DNA from: Acidobacteriota bacterium
Lineage (GTDB): Bacteria; Acidobacteriota; Vicinamibacteria; Vicinamibacterales; JAHECP01
Assembly: GCA_024641665.1 (NCBI GenBank)
Contig: JAHECP010000045.1
Span: 1 to 34,639, forward strand
Direction: 5' to 3'
DNA: 34,639 nucleotides
Position numbers and translations under genes: made by a program. Under the pieces are notes generated by a model. That model saw nothing but the letters and a program-made list of their open reading frames with translations, did not search any database and was not told the origin of the DNA. The stretch's first letter is position 1, and each line of letters begins with the position of its first letter. Below, one piece after another: positions 23,013-31,541 of the stretch.

Positions 23013-24526
23013 CGCACGGCTTCTTCATCTATCAGAGCACGATCCGCGTGCCCTTCGTGATCCGCGCACCGTTCGCACTGACCCACGGGCGGCGCGTCGC
23101 CGACGTGGTCCGCAGCGTGGACGTGATGCCCACCATCCTCGATCTGCTCGGCCTCCCGCTCCACGGCAAGGTCGAAGGGCGGAGCCTCGTGCCGCTCATG
23201 ACCGGCGCGACGCGCGACCTGGGACTCGAGGCCTACTCCGAGGCGGTCTACCCGCGCTACCACTTCGGCTGGAGCGACCTGCGCGCGCTGCACGTCGGCC
23301 GCTACAAGTACGTCGAGGCCCCACGGCCGGAGCTCTACGATCTCGACCAGGACCCGAACGAGCAGCACAACATCTACCAGGACCGCCGGGAGCTCGGCGA
23401 GCGCATGGCCGCCGGTCTCGCCGCCCTCGAGCGCCACATGCCCGCCGACGCGGCCGACGCGCGGCCCACTCCCGAGGTGGACCCTGACGCGCGCGAGCGG
23501 CTGGCCGCGCTCGGCTACATCGGCAGCTTCGTGCCCCTGGCGGTGCACGATCGGTCCGGGCTGGCCGACCCGAAGGACAAGATCGGCGTGTTCAACCTGA
23601 TGAACAGCGCCCGAGACAGCTCGAAAGGGGAGGGAGACCCGGACGAGGGCCTGAAAGCGCTGCTCGAGGTCGTCAAGACCGACCCCGAGGTGATCGACGC
23701 CTGGTTCATGCTGGGCAACGAGTACTACCGCCGCCAGGACTTCGGCCAGGCGATCGCGTACTACCGGAAGGCCCTCGCCCTGAAGCCGGACTACGACCTG
23801 GCCGTGATCAACATGGCGAACGCCTATCGCGGCCTCGGGCGGGACGACGAGGCGCTGGCGGGCTACCGCCGGTACCTGCAGCTCGACCCGAACAACGCGC
23901 ACGTCGAGTACGAGGCGGCGCAGATCCTCATCGACGCCGGCCGCCTCGACGAGGCCACGACGCTGCTCAGCTCCGCGCTCGAGCACGAGCCCAAGATGGC
24001 CGCCGCCCGCAACGCCCTCGGCATCGTCGCCATCCGGCAGGGAGACGTCGCGCGCGGCCAGCGCGAGATCGAGGCCGCGCTGACGGCGAAGCCCGACGTG
24101 CGGCTGGCGCACTACAATCTCGCGCTGCTCGCCGAGCAGCGTCACGACCTCGTGACCGCCATCAAGGAGTACCGCGCGGAGATCGACCTCCACGCCGACA
24201 GCTACAAGGCGTGGTTCAACCTGGGCAAGGTCTACGAGAGCGTCGGCGACCGCGTCCGGCAGGAGGAGGCCTTCCGGAGCGCCATCGACGCCAACCCGGA
24301 CTTCGCCGAGGGCTACCTCTACCTGGCGAAGCTGTATCTGGAGTCCGACCGCAAGCTCGACGAGGCCGTGGAGCTGGCCAAGAAGGGGAACGCCCTGCAC
24401 CCGCGCCCCGACATCGCGCCGCTCGGCCACTACCTGCTGGCCGACCTGTACAACCGCCTGGGCCGCCCGGCCGAGGCGCAGCGCGAGGCACGACTCGGGC
24501 AAGCGCTGGAGCGGACGCCGCGCTGA
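23009..24526 (+). CDS. Sulfatase-like/TPR protein, 5'-truncated paralogue
   Basis: The 506 codons correspond to the C-terminal two thirds of the protein encoded at 17400-19811. Homology begins at GAHGFFIYQST, matching GTHGFFIYDST of the complete paralogue, and runs on through PFVIRAPFALTHGRRVADVV, a DPKDKIGVFN linker and the TPR repeats (EVIDAWFMLGNEYYRRQDF, ALKPDYDLAVINMANAYRGL). The membrane helix, metal aspartate and nucleophile region are lost, so the hydrolase part cannot work. The surviving parts of the two paralogues differ at very many positions, so this is an old duplicate, not a recent copy. The first in-frame start candidate is GTG 23048. As it stands this is a pseudogene or an artefact of the junction at about 23007-23012. 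Confidence 0.8.
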   Translation, partial: GAHGFFIYQSTIRVPFVIRAPFALTHGRRVADVVRSVDVMPTILDLLGLPLHGKVEGRSLVPLMTGATRDLGLEAYSEAVYPRYHFGWSDLRALHVGRYKYVEAPRPELYDLDQDPNEQHNIYQDRRELGERMAAGLAALERHMPADAADARPTPEVDPDARERLAALGYIGSFVPLAVHDRSGLADPKDKIGVFNLMNSARDSSKGEGDPDEGLKALLEVVKTDPEVIDAWFMLGNEYYRRQDFGQAIAYYRKALALKPDYDLAVINMANAYRGLGRDDEALAGYRRYLQLDPNNAHVEYEAAQILIDAGRLDEATTLLSSALEHEPKMAAARNALGIVAIRQGDVARGQREIEAALTAKPDVRLAHYNLALLAEQRHDLVTAIKEYRAEIDLHADSYKAWFNLGKVYESVGDRVRQEEAFRSAIDANPDFAEGYLYLAKLYLESDRKLDEAVELAKKGNALHPRPDIAPLGHYLLADLYNRLGRPAEAQREARLGQALERTPR

Positions 24527-24560
24527 ACCCCCCGGCGGGCAGGACGGGCCGGCCGGATGG

Positions 24561-24566
24561 TAAAAT
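24561..24566 (+). promoter_or_regulatory. -10 candidate (TAAAAT) before glgA
   Basis: TAAAAT stands out in GC-rich surroundings, 50 bases before the glgA ATG. No clear -35 is seen, so this is a weak call. Confidence 0.35.
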
Positions 24567-24615
24567 GGCGGGTTGCGGCACGAGGACCGGTCTCTGACTG
24601 AACCCCCGATTGACG

Positions 24616-26169
24616 ATGAGCCAGCCCCCCCGATCGCCCCGGCGTCCTCGCGCGGCGTCCGCCGCGCCTCCGGCCCGCTCCGCGTCCCGCCGACGGACGC
24701 TGTCGGTGCTGATGGTGTCGTCCGAGGCCGCGCCGTACTCGAAGACGGGCGGGCTCGGCGACGTCACGGGCGCGCTCGTGCCGGCGATCGCGCGCCTCGG
24801 GCACGACGTCACCCTGGTGACGCCCCGCTACCGCGGCATCGACGTCGGGGGTCACGCCGCCGATCGGTTCACGCTGGATCTCGGCGGCATCGTGCACGAG
24901 GTCGAGCTGCTGGAGACCGCCGTCGCGCCGCGCGCGCGGGTTCTCTTCGTCGATCACCCGCCGTCGTTCGACCGCGAGGCCCTCTACGGGCTCGGCTCGG
25001 CCGACTACCCCGACAACGCGATGCGCTTCGCGCTGCTCAGCCAGGTCGCGCTGCGGTTCGCGGCGCGGCACGGCCGCCCGTCGGTGGTGCACGCGCACGA
25101 ATGGCAGACCGGGCTGACGCCGGTCTACCTGGCGCGCGACCTCCACTGGCTGGCGCCGCTCTCCGGCGTGCCCACGGTCTTCACGATCCACAACCTGGCG
25201 TTCCAGGGGCTCTTTCCGCCCGAGACGCTGGTCGCCGTCGGCCTCGATCGGGGTCTCTTCACGCTGGACGGCGTCGAGTACTGGGGGCAGATGAGCTTCC
25301 TGAAGGCGGGCATCAACTTCAGCGACGCGATCACCACCGTCAGCCCGCGCTACGCGGAGGAGATCCTGACGCCGGAGCTCGGGTTCGGGTTCGACGGCGT
25401 GCTGTCGGCGCGGCGCGACCGCCTCGTGGGCATCCTCAACGGCATCGACCACGACGTGTGGGACCCGGCGCGCGACCCGCTGATTCCCGCCCATTTCAGC
25501 GCGCGCGATCTCGAGGGGAAACGCGCCTGCAAGGCGGCCCTGCTCGAGGCCTTCGGCCTGCCGGCGGGTGCGGACGCGCTGGCGCGCCCGCTCGTCGGGA
25601 TGGTCGGGCGGCTGACCGATCAGAAGGGGCTGGATCTCGTCGCGCGCGTCGCCGAGGAGCTGGTGGGGCTCGAGGCGAGCTTCGTCGTCGTGGGCACGGG
25701 GGAGTGGCGCTACGAGGAGATGTGGACGCGGCTGGCCGCGCGCCGGCCCGAGCGCGTCGGCGTGACGATCGGCTTCGACGAGCGCCTGGCGCACCTGGTC
25801 GAGGCCGGCGCGGACATGTTCCTCATGCCGTCACGGTTCGAGCCGTGCGGGCTGAACCAGATGTACAGCCTGCGCTACGGCACGGCGCCGATCGTCCGCG
25901 CGACGGGCGGCCTCGCGGACACCGTGACCGAGTTCGATCCGGCGACGGGCCGGGGCACCGGCTTCCGGTTCGAGGCCTACGAGCCGCGGGCGTTGATGGT
26001 CGCGGTGGAGCGCGCGCTCGCCGCGTACGCCAGGCCGGCGGCGTGGCGCACGCTGATGAAGACGGGGATGCGGCAGAACCATTCCTGGGACGTTTCGGCC
26101 CGGGAATATGTCAAAGTGTACAGTCAGGCGGTTCGTGGCCGGAGCCGGCGTGCGGCCCGGCGCGCGTAA
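24616..26169 (+). CDS. glgA: Glycogen synthase (ADP-glucose type, GT5)
   Basis: A 517-residue cytoplasmic enzyme that extends alpha-1,4-glucan from ADP-glucose. After a basic N-terminal extension of about 25 residues comes the GT5 start VLMVSSEAAPYSKTGGLGDV with the nucleotide-sugar-binding KTGGL. Other family blocks are VVHAHEWQTGL, PTVFTIHNLAFQG, GILNGIDHDVWDP, VGRLTDQKGLDLV and the C-terminal MPSRFEPCGLNQMYSLRYGT with RATGGLADTV. Length fits the family apart from the N-terminal extension. ATG 24616 is chosen; a TTG six bases earlier is also in frame. The Shine-Dalgarno is poor. trxA follows after 19 bases, so the genes are probably cotranscribed although their functions differ. Confidence 0.93.
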   Translation: MSQPPRSPRRPRAASAAPPARSASRRRTLSVLMVSSEAAPYSKTGGLGDVTGALVPAIARLGHDVTLVTPRYRGIDVGGHAADRFTLDLGGIVHEVELLETAVAPRARVLFVDHPPSFDREALYGLGSADYPDNAMRFALLSQVALRFAARHGRPSVVHAHEWQTGLTPVYLARDLHWLAPLSGVPTVFTIHNLAFQGLFPPETLVAVGLDRGLFTLDGVEYWGQMSFLKAGINFSDAITTVSPRYAEEILTPELGFGFDGVLSARRDRLVGILNGIDHDVWDPARDPLIPAHFSARDLEGKRACKAALLEAFGLPAGADALARPLVGMVGRLTDQKGLDLVARVAEELVGLEASFVVVGTGEWRYEEMWTRLAARRPERVGVTIGFDERLAHLVEAGADMFLMPSRFEPCGLNQMYSLRYGTAPIVRATGGLADTVTEFDPATGRGTGFRFEAYEPRALMVAVERALAAYARPAAWRTLMKTGMRQNHSWDVSAREYVKVYSQAVRGRSRRAARRA

Positions 26170-26188
26170 CTCTCAACGGAGTGAGTCT

Positions 26189-26518
26189 ATGGCATCCGAC
26201 AAAGTGAAGAAGTTCGGCGACGCCGATTTCGAGCAGGCCGTGCTCAAGTCGCCGACCCCGGTGCTGGTGGATTTCTGGGCGGAGTGGTGCGGTCCGTGCA
26301 TCCGCATGGCGCCCACGGTCGACGCCCTGGCCACCGACTACGACGGTCGCCTCGTCGTCGGCAAGCTGAACGTGGACGAGAACCCCTCGACGCCGACCAA
26401 CTACGGCATTCGCGGCATTCCGACGCTGCTGCTCTTCAAGGGCGGCCAGATCGTGGAGCAGATCGTGGGCCTGGTGGACAAGGCGACCGTCCAGCGCGCG
26501 ATCGACAAGCACGTCTAG
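26189..26518 (+). CDS. trxA: Thioredoxin
   Basis: A 109-residue single-domain thioredoxin with the active site W33-C-G-P-C37 and the cis-proline loop [14 protein letters not shown]. Length and spacing are standard. It reduces protein disulfides in the cytoplasm, using electrons from thioredoxin reductase, whose gene follows 25 bases later. ATG 26189 has GGAG (26178-26181) seven bases before it; the frame is open further upstream but that part overlaps the end of glgA. The active-site flank is CI rather than the usual CK or CR, a mild variant. Confidence 0.95.
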   Translation: MASDKVKKFGDADFEQAVLKSPTPVLVDFWAEWCGPCIRMAPTVDALATDYDGRLVVGKLNVDENPSTPTNYGIRGIPTLLLFKGGQIVEQIVGLVDKATVQRAIDKHV

Positions 26519-26543
26519 CCACGGGACGGGAATCCTTCGCGTC

Positions 26544-27476
26544 ATGACCGACACAGTCCGCAACGTCATCATCATCGGGTCCGGGCCGGCGGGGCTGACC
26601 GCCGCCCTCTACACCGCGCGCGCGAACCTGCAACCGCTCGTCATCGAGGGCCTCGAGGCGGGCGGCCAGCTCATGCTCACCACCATGGTGGAGAACTTCC
26701 CGGGCTTCCGGGACGGCGTCATGGGGCCGGAGCTCATGACCGAGATACGGGCACAGGCCGAGCGGTTCGGCGCCGAGACCATTCAAGGCAACGTCACGGC
26801 GATCGACCTGGGCCAGCGGCCGTTCACCGTCCGCACGACCGAGCAGGCGTTCCGCTGTCAGGCGCTCATCATCGCGACGGGCGCGTCGGCCAGGCTCCTC
26901 GGCCTGCCCTCGGAGCGGTCGCTCATGGGCCACGGTGTTTCCACCTGCGCGACCTGCGACGGCTACTTCTTCCGCGACCGGCCGATTGCCGTGGTCGGCG
27001 GCGGCGACTCCGCGCTGGAAGAGGCGATCTTCCTGACGAAGTTCGCCTCGCACGTCACCGTCGTGCACCGGCGCGACGCGCTCCGCGCGTCGAAGATCAT
27101 GCAGGACAAGGCGTTCGCCAACGCCAAGATCTCGTTCGCATGGAACAGCGTGGTCGCCGACGTGAAGGACACGGGGAAGGGCGAGGTCACGGGCATCGTG
27201 CTCGAGGACACGAAAACCGGCGAGACCCGGGAGCTTCAGGTCGACGGCGTCTTCGTGGCGATCGGCCACACGCCGAACACGACGCTGTTCGCCGGGCAGC
27301 TCGAGATGGACGCCAACGGCTATCTCGTGACCCGGCAGGGCAGCCGGACCAGCCTCCCCGGCGTCTTCGCGTGCGGCGACGTCCAGGACCACGTCTACCG
27401 CCAGGCGATTACGGCGGCCGGATCGGGCTGCATGGCGGCCATCGACGCGGAGCGGTACCTGGAGAGCCTCTCTTAG
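26544..27476 (+). CDS. trxB: Thioredoxin-disulfide reductase
   Basis: A 310-residue flavoenzyme that passes electrons from NADPH through FAD to thioredoxin. The N-terminal FAD site is [17 protein letters not shown] (about 11-26), the redox pair is C135-A-T-C138 in [10 protein letters not shown], the NADPH fold is [12 protein letters not shown] followed by the VVHRRD basic loop, and the C-terminal FAD block is [16 protein letters not shown]. It is full length and intact. It follows trxA directly, giving a classic redox pair at the end of the glgA-trxA-trxB unit. A GGGA tract about ten bases before ATG 26544 is the only ribosome-site candidate. Confidence 0.95.
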   Translation: MTDTVRNVIIIGSGPAGLTAALYTARANLQPLVIEGLEAGGQLMLTTMVENFPGFRDGVMGPELMTEIRAQAERFGAETIQGNVTAIDLGQRPFTVRTTEQAFRCQALIIATGASARLLGLPSERSLMGHGVSTCATCDGYFFRDRPIAVVGGGDSALEEAIFLTKFASHVTVVHRRDALRASKIMQDKAFANAKISFAWNSVVADVKDTGKGEVTGIVLEDTKTGETRELQVDGVFVAIGHTPNTTLFAGQLEMDANGYLVTRQGSRTSLPGVFACGDVQDHVYRQAITAAGSGCMAAIDAERYLESLS

Positions 27477-27799
27477 AGCGCTGCCGGCTGCCGGTTGAAT
27501 ACAATCTCCCTCTCGCGCGCCTTTCAGCGCGACAGCCAGAAGCTCAGCTTGACGGCGAGCGACCTATTCTAGAGCCGGACGTTGCGGGAGTCGGGCAGGC
27601 CCGTCTCCCATCCCTCCTTAATAGACCACGTAAAGATCGTTCCCCGGGCGATAGACCGACCAAAAAAGGAAGTTGACATGGATGCAACAACGCCAGCGCC
27701 GATCGGGCACTTCAACTGTGCGCGTGCGGTTTTCGGCACACACTGCTGTCGCGACAATGAAGCGCGGGGCCCTACTCGTCGGTTCGAAGCGAAGCTTCG
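27477..27799. other. Gap at the start of the accessory stretch
   Basis: The base composition drops after trxB. The gap holds a doubled CTGCCGG unit (27481-27494), a TACAAT -10-like box (27500-27505) without a good -35, a possible 41-codon gene (27678-27803) and a 14-base perfect palindrome AGCGAAGCTTCGCT (27788-27801) at the 3' end of the convergent LVIVD gene. No larger gene is seen. Confidence 0.45.
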
Positions 27800-27803
27800 C
27801 TAG
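27678..27803 (+). CDS. Possible 41-residue peptide with strong Shine-Dalgarno
   Basis: ATG 27678 has AAGGAAG (27666-27672) five bases before it, a better ribosome site than most genes here. The peptide MDATTPAPIGHFNCARAV continues through THCCRDNE to an Arg/Lys-rich end and has three Cys. Its TAG overlaps the stop of the convergent LVIVD gene. No homologue is recognised, and coding bias is not testable at this length; it may be chance. Confidence 0.25.
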   Translation: MDATTPAPIGHFNCARAVFGTHCCRDNEARGPTRRFEAKLR

Positions 27804-29497
27804 GGCATCCGGCTCAGTGGTCGTCCGAAGTACACGCTCGTCGGCGTCTGATCGTCCCATCCCACGTTGACGTGAGGCACCGCCCACTTCTCGACCTTCC
27901 GCGGCTCCAGCACGGGCTTGCCGAGCAACGGCGTCGACAGGCAATAGAGATTGGAGCTGTCGCTCGCCCAGATCAGGTTTCGATCCCACTCGATGAAGGC
28001 GAAAACCTCCGGATTGCGTTGCCACGTAAACCACTTCTCGATGTCTCCGGTCTTCGCTGGCACGAAGTACGCCACGTCCTTCGGGTCGGTCGGATCAGAA
28101 ATGTCATAGAACCGCAGGCCGGCGTTGAACGCGGTCAAGAGGGTCACATTGGGATTCGGGTCGCCTGGCGGCGCCCACGTCCCGCTGTTGTGGAAGCCAA
28201 AGCGGCCGCGGTTGCAGGCGAAGTCGGGCCACGGCGCTTCCTTGGGTGCCACCGGGCGCGGGAGCAAGCCGACAATCTTCGGCTTCTGCGGGTTCTGGAT
28301 GTCGATCATGTAGGACGTGTGCCAGTTGTTCCGACTATCCGGGCTGTTCTCTTCAACGACCCCAATCAAGTAGCGCGGATATCCCTTCCCCGTTTCGACG
28401 GGGAAGCAGGTGTGGTAGGGGATGGCGGACTGGGTGTCCTCGAGCGGGTGCGCCACATGGCCGACAGGCTTGGGGTGCTTGATGTCGGTCAGATCCAGGA
28501 CGTACATCCCGAAGTGTCCCATGCCGCAATAGCCGTACTTTCCCCCGTCCTCGACACGCCGCGGGACGGCGGCGCCGCCGTGATTGCCGGCCCAGGCACG
28601 CTGCTGGCCCGCAAACGGGAATTTCCTGTACTCCTCTTCCTCGTCCCACCGCTGGCCGGGGACCCACCACTTCGCCACGTCTTTGATGTTCGCCGGGTCC
28701 CATACGTCAACGATCTGGAGCCCAAAGCCGTACTTGTACGAGACCCCCTCGTGTCGGAGCGACTCGTCCCATGAGCCCATCAAGTACATGTACCGCCCGC
28801 CGTCCCAGAAGTGCGCGTGCCCGTTGTTGCCGGTCTTGCCGGTGCTGAATTTGCTCAGCAGGACAGGCTTGCTCGGATCGGTGACGTCGTATGCTATGAT
28901 GCCTCTGAACTCCCCCGCATGGGCCGTGTATACGTCGTCGAAGAACTTGTTCTCTCCCCTGACCTCTCCTTCGGGGGTGTAGTTGCGGTACCCCCGGGGA
29001 TACTCCGGGCAGCCAGGTGCCATGCCAAAGGCCACGTTGCCGAAACCGATCCACTTCTTGAGGTGGGTCACGTAGTTCAGCGGTCCGCGGATTGGCATAG
29101 CATCCACCGCGACGAATGGTTTCTTCGGGTCCGTGATGTCGATGCCGCAGGTGAGGATCCGTTGCGCCCCACGGACCCACAGCGGACAGGAAGAGCCATC
29201 GCCCGTATTAATGTTACGGTCCGTGGCCAACTTGGCATGGATTTCGAAGTTGTGCCAGTACTGGTTACGGTCGAGATCGGGTTGTGAGCAGAGTGGCAAG
29301 TAGAAGGGAACACCGCCACCCTGACCCGGGGGAAGAATCCCTGTCACCTGGGCGTCCGCTCCCCGACCGGCCAGCGCACTGCCGGCCGCGGCAACCACAG
29401 CGCCGGCGGTCGTCTTGAATAGGGTTCGTCGACTCAGCGGCGCCCCGGAGGTGTGGGATTCGACAGCGTGCGGTTTGTCGTCATCGTGATCACTCAT
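27800..29497 (-). CDS. Tat-exported LVIVD-repeat protein
   Basis: A 565-residue protein. The N-terminus has a twin-arginine signal (SRRTLFK at 22-28, then a hydrophobic Ala/Gly stretch and ADAQ at about 47-50), so it is exported folded. The body has at least six repeats built round an Asp-x-x-Asp-Pro phrase: DITDPKKPF, DVTDPSKPV, DVWDPANIK, DLTDIKHPK, DIQNPQKPK and DISDPTDPK, as in LVIVD-repeat beta-propellers. Conserved His-rich spots (NGHAHFWDGG, AWAGNHGGAA, IPYHTCF) could bind a metal. The family has no settled activity. ATG 29497 has GAGGTG (29502-29507, minus strand) four bases upstream. Its GC content looks about ten points lower than its neighbours and insertion-sequence relics follow, so it may have been acquired. 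Confidence 0.82.
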   Translation of the reverse strand: MSDHDDDKPHAVESHTSGAPLSRRTLFKTTAGAVVAAAGSALAGRGADAQVTGILPPGQGGGVPFYLPLCSQPDLDRNQYWHNFEIHAKLATDRNINTGDGSSCPLWVRGAQRILTCGIDITDPKKPFVAVDAMPIRGPLNYVTHLKKWIGFGNVAFGMAPGCPEYPRGYRNYTPEGEVRGENKFFDDVYTAHAGEFRGIIAYDVTDPSKPVLLSKFSTGKTGNNGHAHFWDGGRYMYLMGSWDESLRHEGVSYKYGFGLQIVDVWDPANIKDVAKWWVPGQRWDEEEEYRKFPFAGQQRAWAGNHGGAAVPRRVEDGGKYGYCGMGHFGMYVLDLTDIKHPKPVGHVAHPLEDTQSAIPYHTCFPVETGKGYPRYLIGVVEENSPDSRNNWHTSYMIDIQNPQKPKIVGLLPRPVAPKEAPWPDFACNRGRFGFHNSGTWAPPGDPNPNVTLLTAFNAGLRFYDISDPTDPKDVAYFVPAKTGDIEKWFTWQRNPEVFAFIEWDRNLIWASDSSNLYCLSTPLLGKPVLEPRKVEKWAVPHVNVGWDDQTPTSVYFGRPLSRMP

Positions 29498-29618
29498 AAG
29501 TCACCTCACTACGATGGTTTCTGTTTGGTTCGTCGACCCCGGGAGCGGGGCGGCGGCCCCCTCGATCTAGAGCTTGGCTCGTGCCTCCGCGCGCCGTTGC
29601 TCTGGACTTCCGCGTTCG

Positions 29619-30134
29619 TCATGGCCTAATCCCGAAGAACACCTGAGTAACCCAATTTCGGCAATGCCGGGGACGAATCGCGTGCCACGCGTGTTGGGCG
29701 ACTCGCTGCCAGCCCGGGCCTGATCGCTCCGCGGCCGCTCGGATCTGCTTCTTGATCAGGCTCCAGCCTGGCTCGATCGGATTCATGTCGTGCGCGTACT
29801 GCGGCAGCGGATGCAGAGTCGCGCCCCGCGCCGCAATCATCTCACCGACCCGAGAGTCCTTGTGGGCACCGAGGTTGTCGAGCACCACGACGTCGCCTCG
29901 ACAGAGTTTCGGCGCGAGGCGACGCACCCACTCCACGAACCGGTGGCGATTGGCCGCGCGCCACGGTGTGCCTATCGCCACCCACCTACTGAGACGGATC
30001 GCGCCGGTCATCGTGAGGTCATCTCCCGAGCGGCGCGGCCGCGGCTCGACCCATGGGCGGCCACGGCTCGTGTGCGAAGTTCGATCGGATAGGAATCGGG
30101 TACGGGCGCCCTTAGTTAGATCGTGAGCCGACAT
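29619..30134 (-). pseudogene. IS630-family transposase remnant (C-terminal DDE part)
   Basis: The open frame covers 171 codons, of which about the last 150 resemble the second half of IS630/Tc1-type transposases: RFVEWVRRLAPKL, then VVVLDNLGAHKDSRVGEMI with the second catalytic Asp, then LPQYAHDMNPIEPGWSLIKK with the catalytic Glu. The helix-turn-helix half and the segment with the first Asp are absent, and the first 20-25 residues do not look like the family. It is therefore a dead fragment. No inverted ends or TA duplication could be identified. Confidence 0.75.
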
Positions 30135-30232
30135 TTCCGATTTGGCCGCTCAAGATCGACGGCATTCTACGCCTGTACAGAAAGTTTGAGGCACCCTTGC
30201 TTGCCGCTGCGGTGGCCCATTCATGAAACCCG

Positions 30233-30251
30233 CAGTCCCACCGCGAAATCG
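30233..30251. repeat. 19-base direct repeat, left of the IS1380 relic
   Basis: CAGTCCCACCGCGAAATCG, matching 17 of 19 bases with 31453-31471 in the same orientation. It lies about 95 bases beyond the transposase stop codon. Confidence 0.5.
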
Positions 30252-30344
30252 ACACAAGGTGCCCGACTTCCTCAACGTTTCTCGGACAGCTCTCCTGTGC
30301 TTGTGCCTTTCCTTCGCTGGGCTGCCTCGGTCAGCGATCGCCCG

Positions 30345-31392
30345 TCAGCCCGCTAGGACTGGGAGCGCGGAGATCCGCCGAAGCATCGACCGAAACAGCC
30401 TTGGGGTCAGGTGACCATGGGCCAGCAGCAGCCAGCGGTACGGAGCATGCCTGACCAAGCGCCCGCTGGTCTTGACGAGACGCTGCTGCACGCTGGCGAG
30501 CGATCCGGTGTCGATGCGCTTCTGGAGCCCGGGCTACCGCCACAGATTCCCCAAGTTGTAGGAGAGCACGCTCAGCTGCCAGCGCAACTCGTTCGCCCGG
30601 AACCGGTGACATGAAAGTCGCGTCCAATGCGCCGCCTGCTTGCCTTCTTTGATCCACCACTGGGCGGTGCTGCGCTTGTTGCAGAAGCCCACCACCGCTC
30701 AGTTGGGCAGGCGCAGATTCGTCACGATGAACCGAACGCGCAGGAACAGCTCGCCCGAGTGGTGCTCAACCTTGGGCACAACCCGTCGCGGTTGCTTCCA
30801 GGTACGCCTGATAGTGAAAGCTCTTGTACCAGACCAGCGGCTTGTGGCTGGGCCGTCCGGCAGTCGGCACAGGGACGCCGTGATTTCCTACTCTGAGTCC
30901 TCGCTGGAATCCATGTCGAGTACGATGGGTCAGCGCAGTCCCGCGACTCGACTTGCGCGAGCACGTCCCGATTTGCGGCCATCAACCCAGTAGGTTCTCC
31001 TCACGGCTCCGCAGCTCGGTTTCGAGCCAATGCAATGTCGAGGTCAGTGCCGCCCCTCGGTCCGGGGCCTTCGGCGACGCGATCAGCCGAAACGTGAGGT
31101 CAGCCGCAAGACACGCCGCGTCGTTGAGGTCTTCGTAGGCCGCCAATCGACTGTAGACCGACTGCCGCAACAGGTCTGCGAGTCGAAACTGGGTGTTCAG
31201 GCCGTGTCGGCAATCACTCAGGTGCTCGGCAATGAAGGTCGCCGATCCGAGGCGTTCATGCGACTCGGGGACGAGCAGCAGCCCAGCATCAGGCGTCACG
31301 CGCGATCCCTGGAAGTCAGCCTTCAAGAATCCGTTGAACGTGAACTGAAACGGCTCGTGTTCTTTTCACCCACTGGGTGTCACCCTCCACAT
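30345..31392 (-). pseudogene. Decayed IS1380-family transposase gene
   Basis: Reading the minus strand from ATG 31392 (GAGGAG six bases before it), a TGA stops the frame at 31368-31366. The same frame then gives EHEPFQFTFNGFLKADF, RVTPDAGLLLV, LLRQSVYSRLAAYEDLNDA and REENLLG before a stop at 30982-30984. The rest is spread over two frames: VLAQVESRD; IVLDMDSSE with the first catalytic Asp, stopping at 30888; SHKPLVWYKSFHYQA; RRVVPKVEHHSGELF with a TGA at 30699; WWIKEGKQAAHWTRLSCHRF with a TAG at 30534; and the normal C-terminus ending at 30345. About 100 codons between the first Asp block and SHKPL are missing. It has at least three nonsense codons and three frame changes. Confidence 0.82.
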
Positions 31393-31452
31393 GGCTGGCT
31401 CCTCGCGTCGGAACCCACGAAAATCACGGCGCGATGAGTGATCCAGTGGGTA

Positions 31453-31471
31453 CAGTACCACAGCGAAATCG
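31453..31471. repeat. 19-base direct repeat, right of the IS1380 relic
   Basis: CAGTACCACAGCGAAATCG, the partner of 30233-30251 (17 of 19 identical). It lies about 60 bases upstream of the transposase ATG. The pair brackets the relic but is in direct, not inverted, orientation. Confidence 0.5.
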
Positions 31472-31541
31472 GAATTCCCGGTTGAAAACCATCCGGTCAC
31501 GCAGTGCACAGCGTTGCAGCCGCAGCGTGACTCGATGCTCT

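Noticed and set aside
20223-23060. A 945-codon plus-strand frame opposite the third receptor
   Set aside because: It has no recognisable domains, and the minus strand encodes the receptor plug and barrel.
27770-27800. tRNA-like GGTTCGAA loop
   Set aside because: The T-arm-like string is not accompanied by acceptor, D or anticodon stems; it is part of a palindrome.
29619-31392. One intact composite insertion sequence
   Set aside because: The two transposase remnants belong to different families, both are broken, and no matching inverted ends were found.
30411-31437. Plus-strand short frames across the IS1380 relic
   Set aside because: None resembles a protein family; the minus strand carries recognisable transposase blocks throughout.
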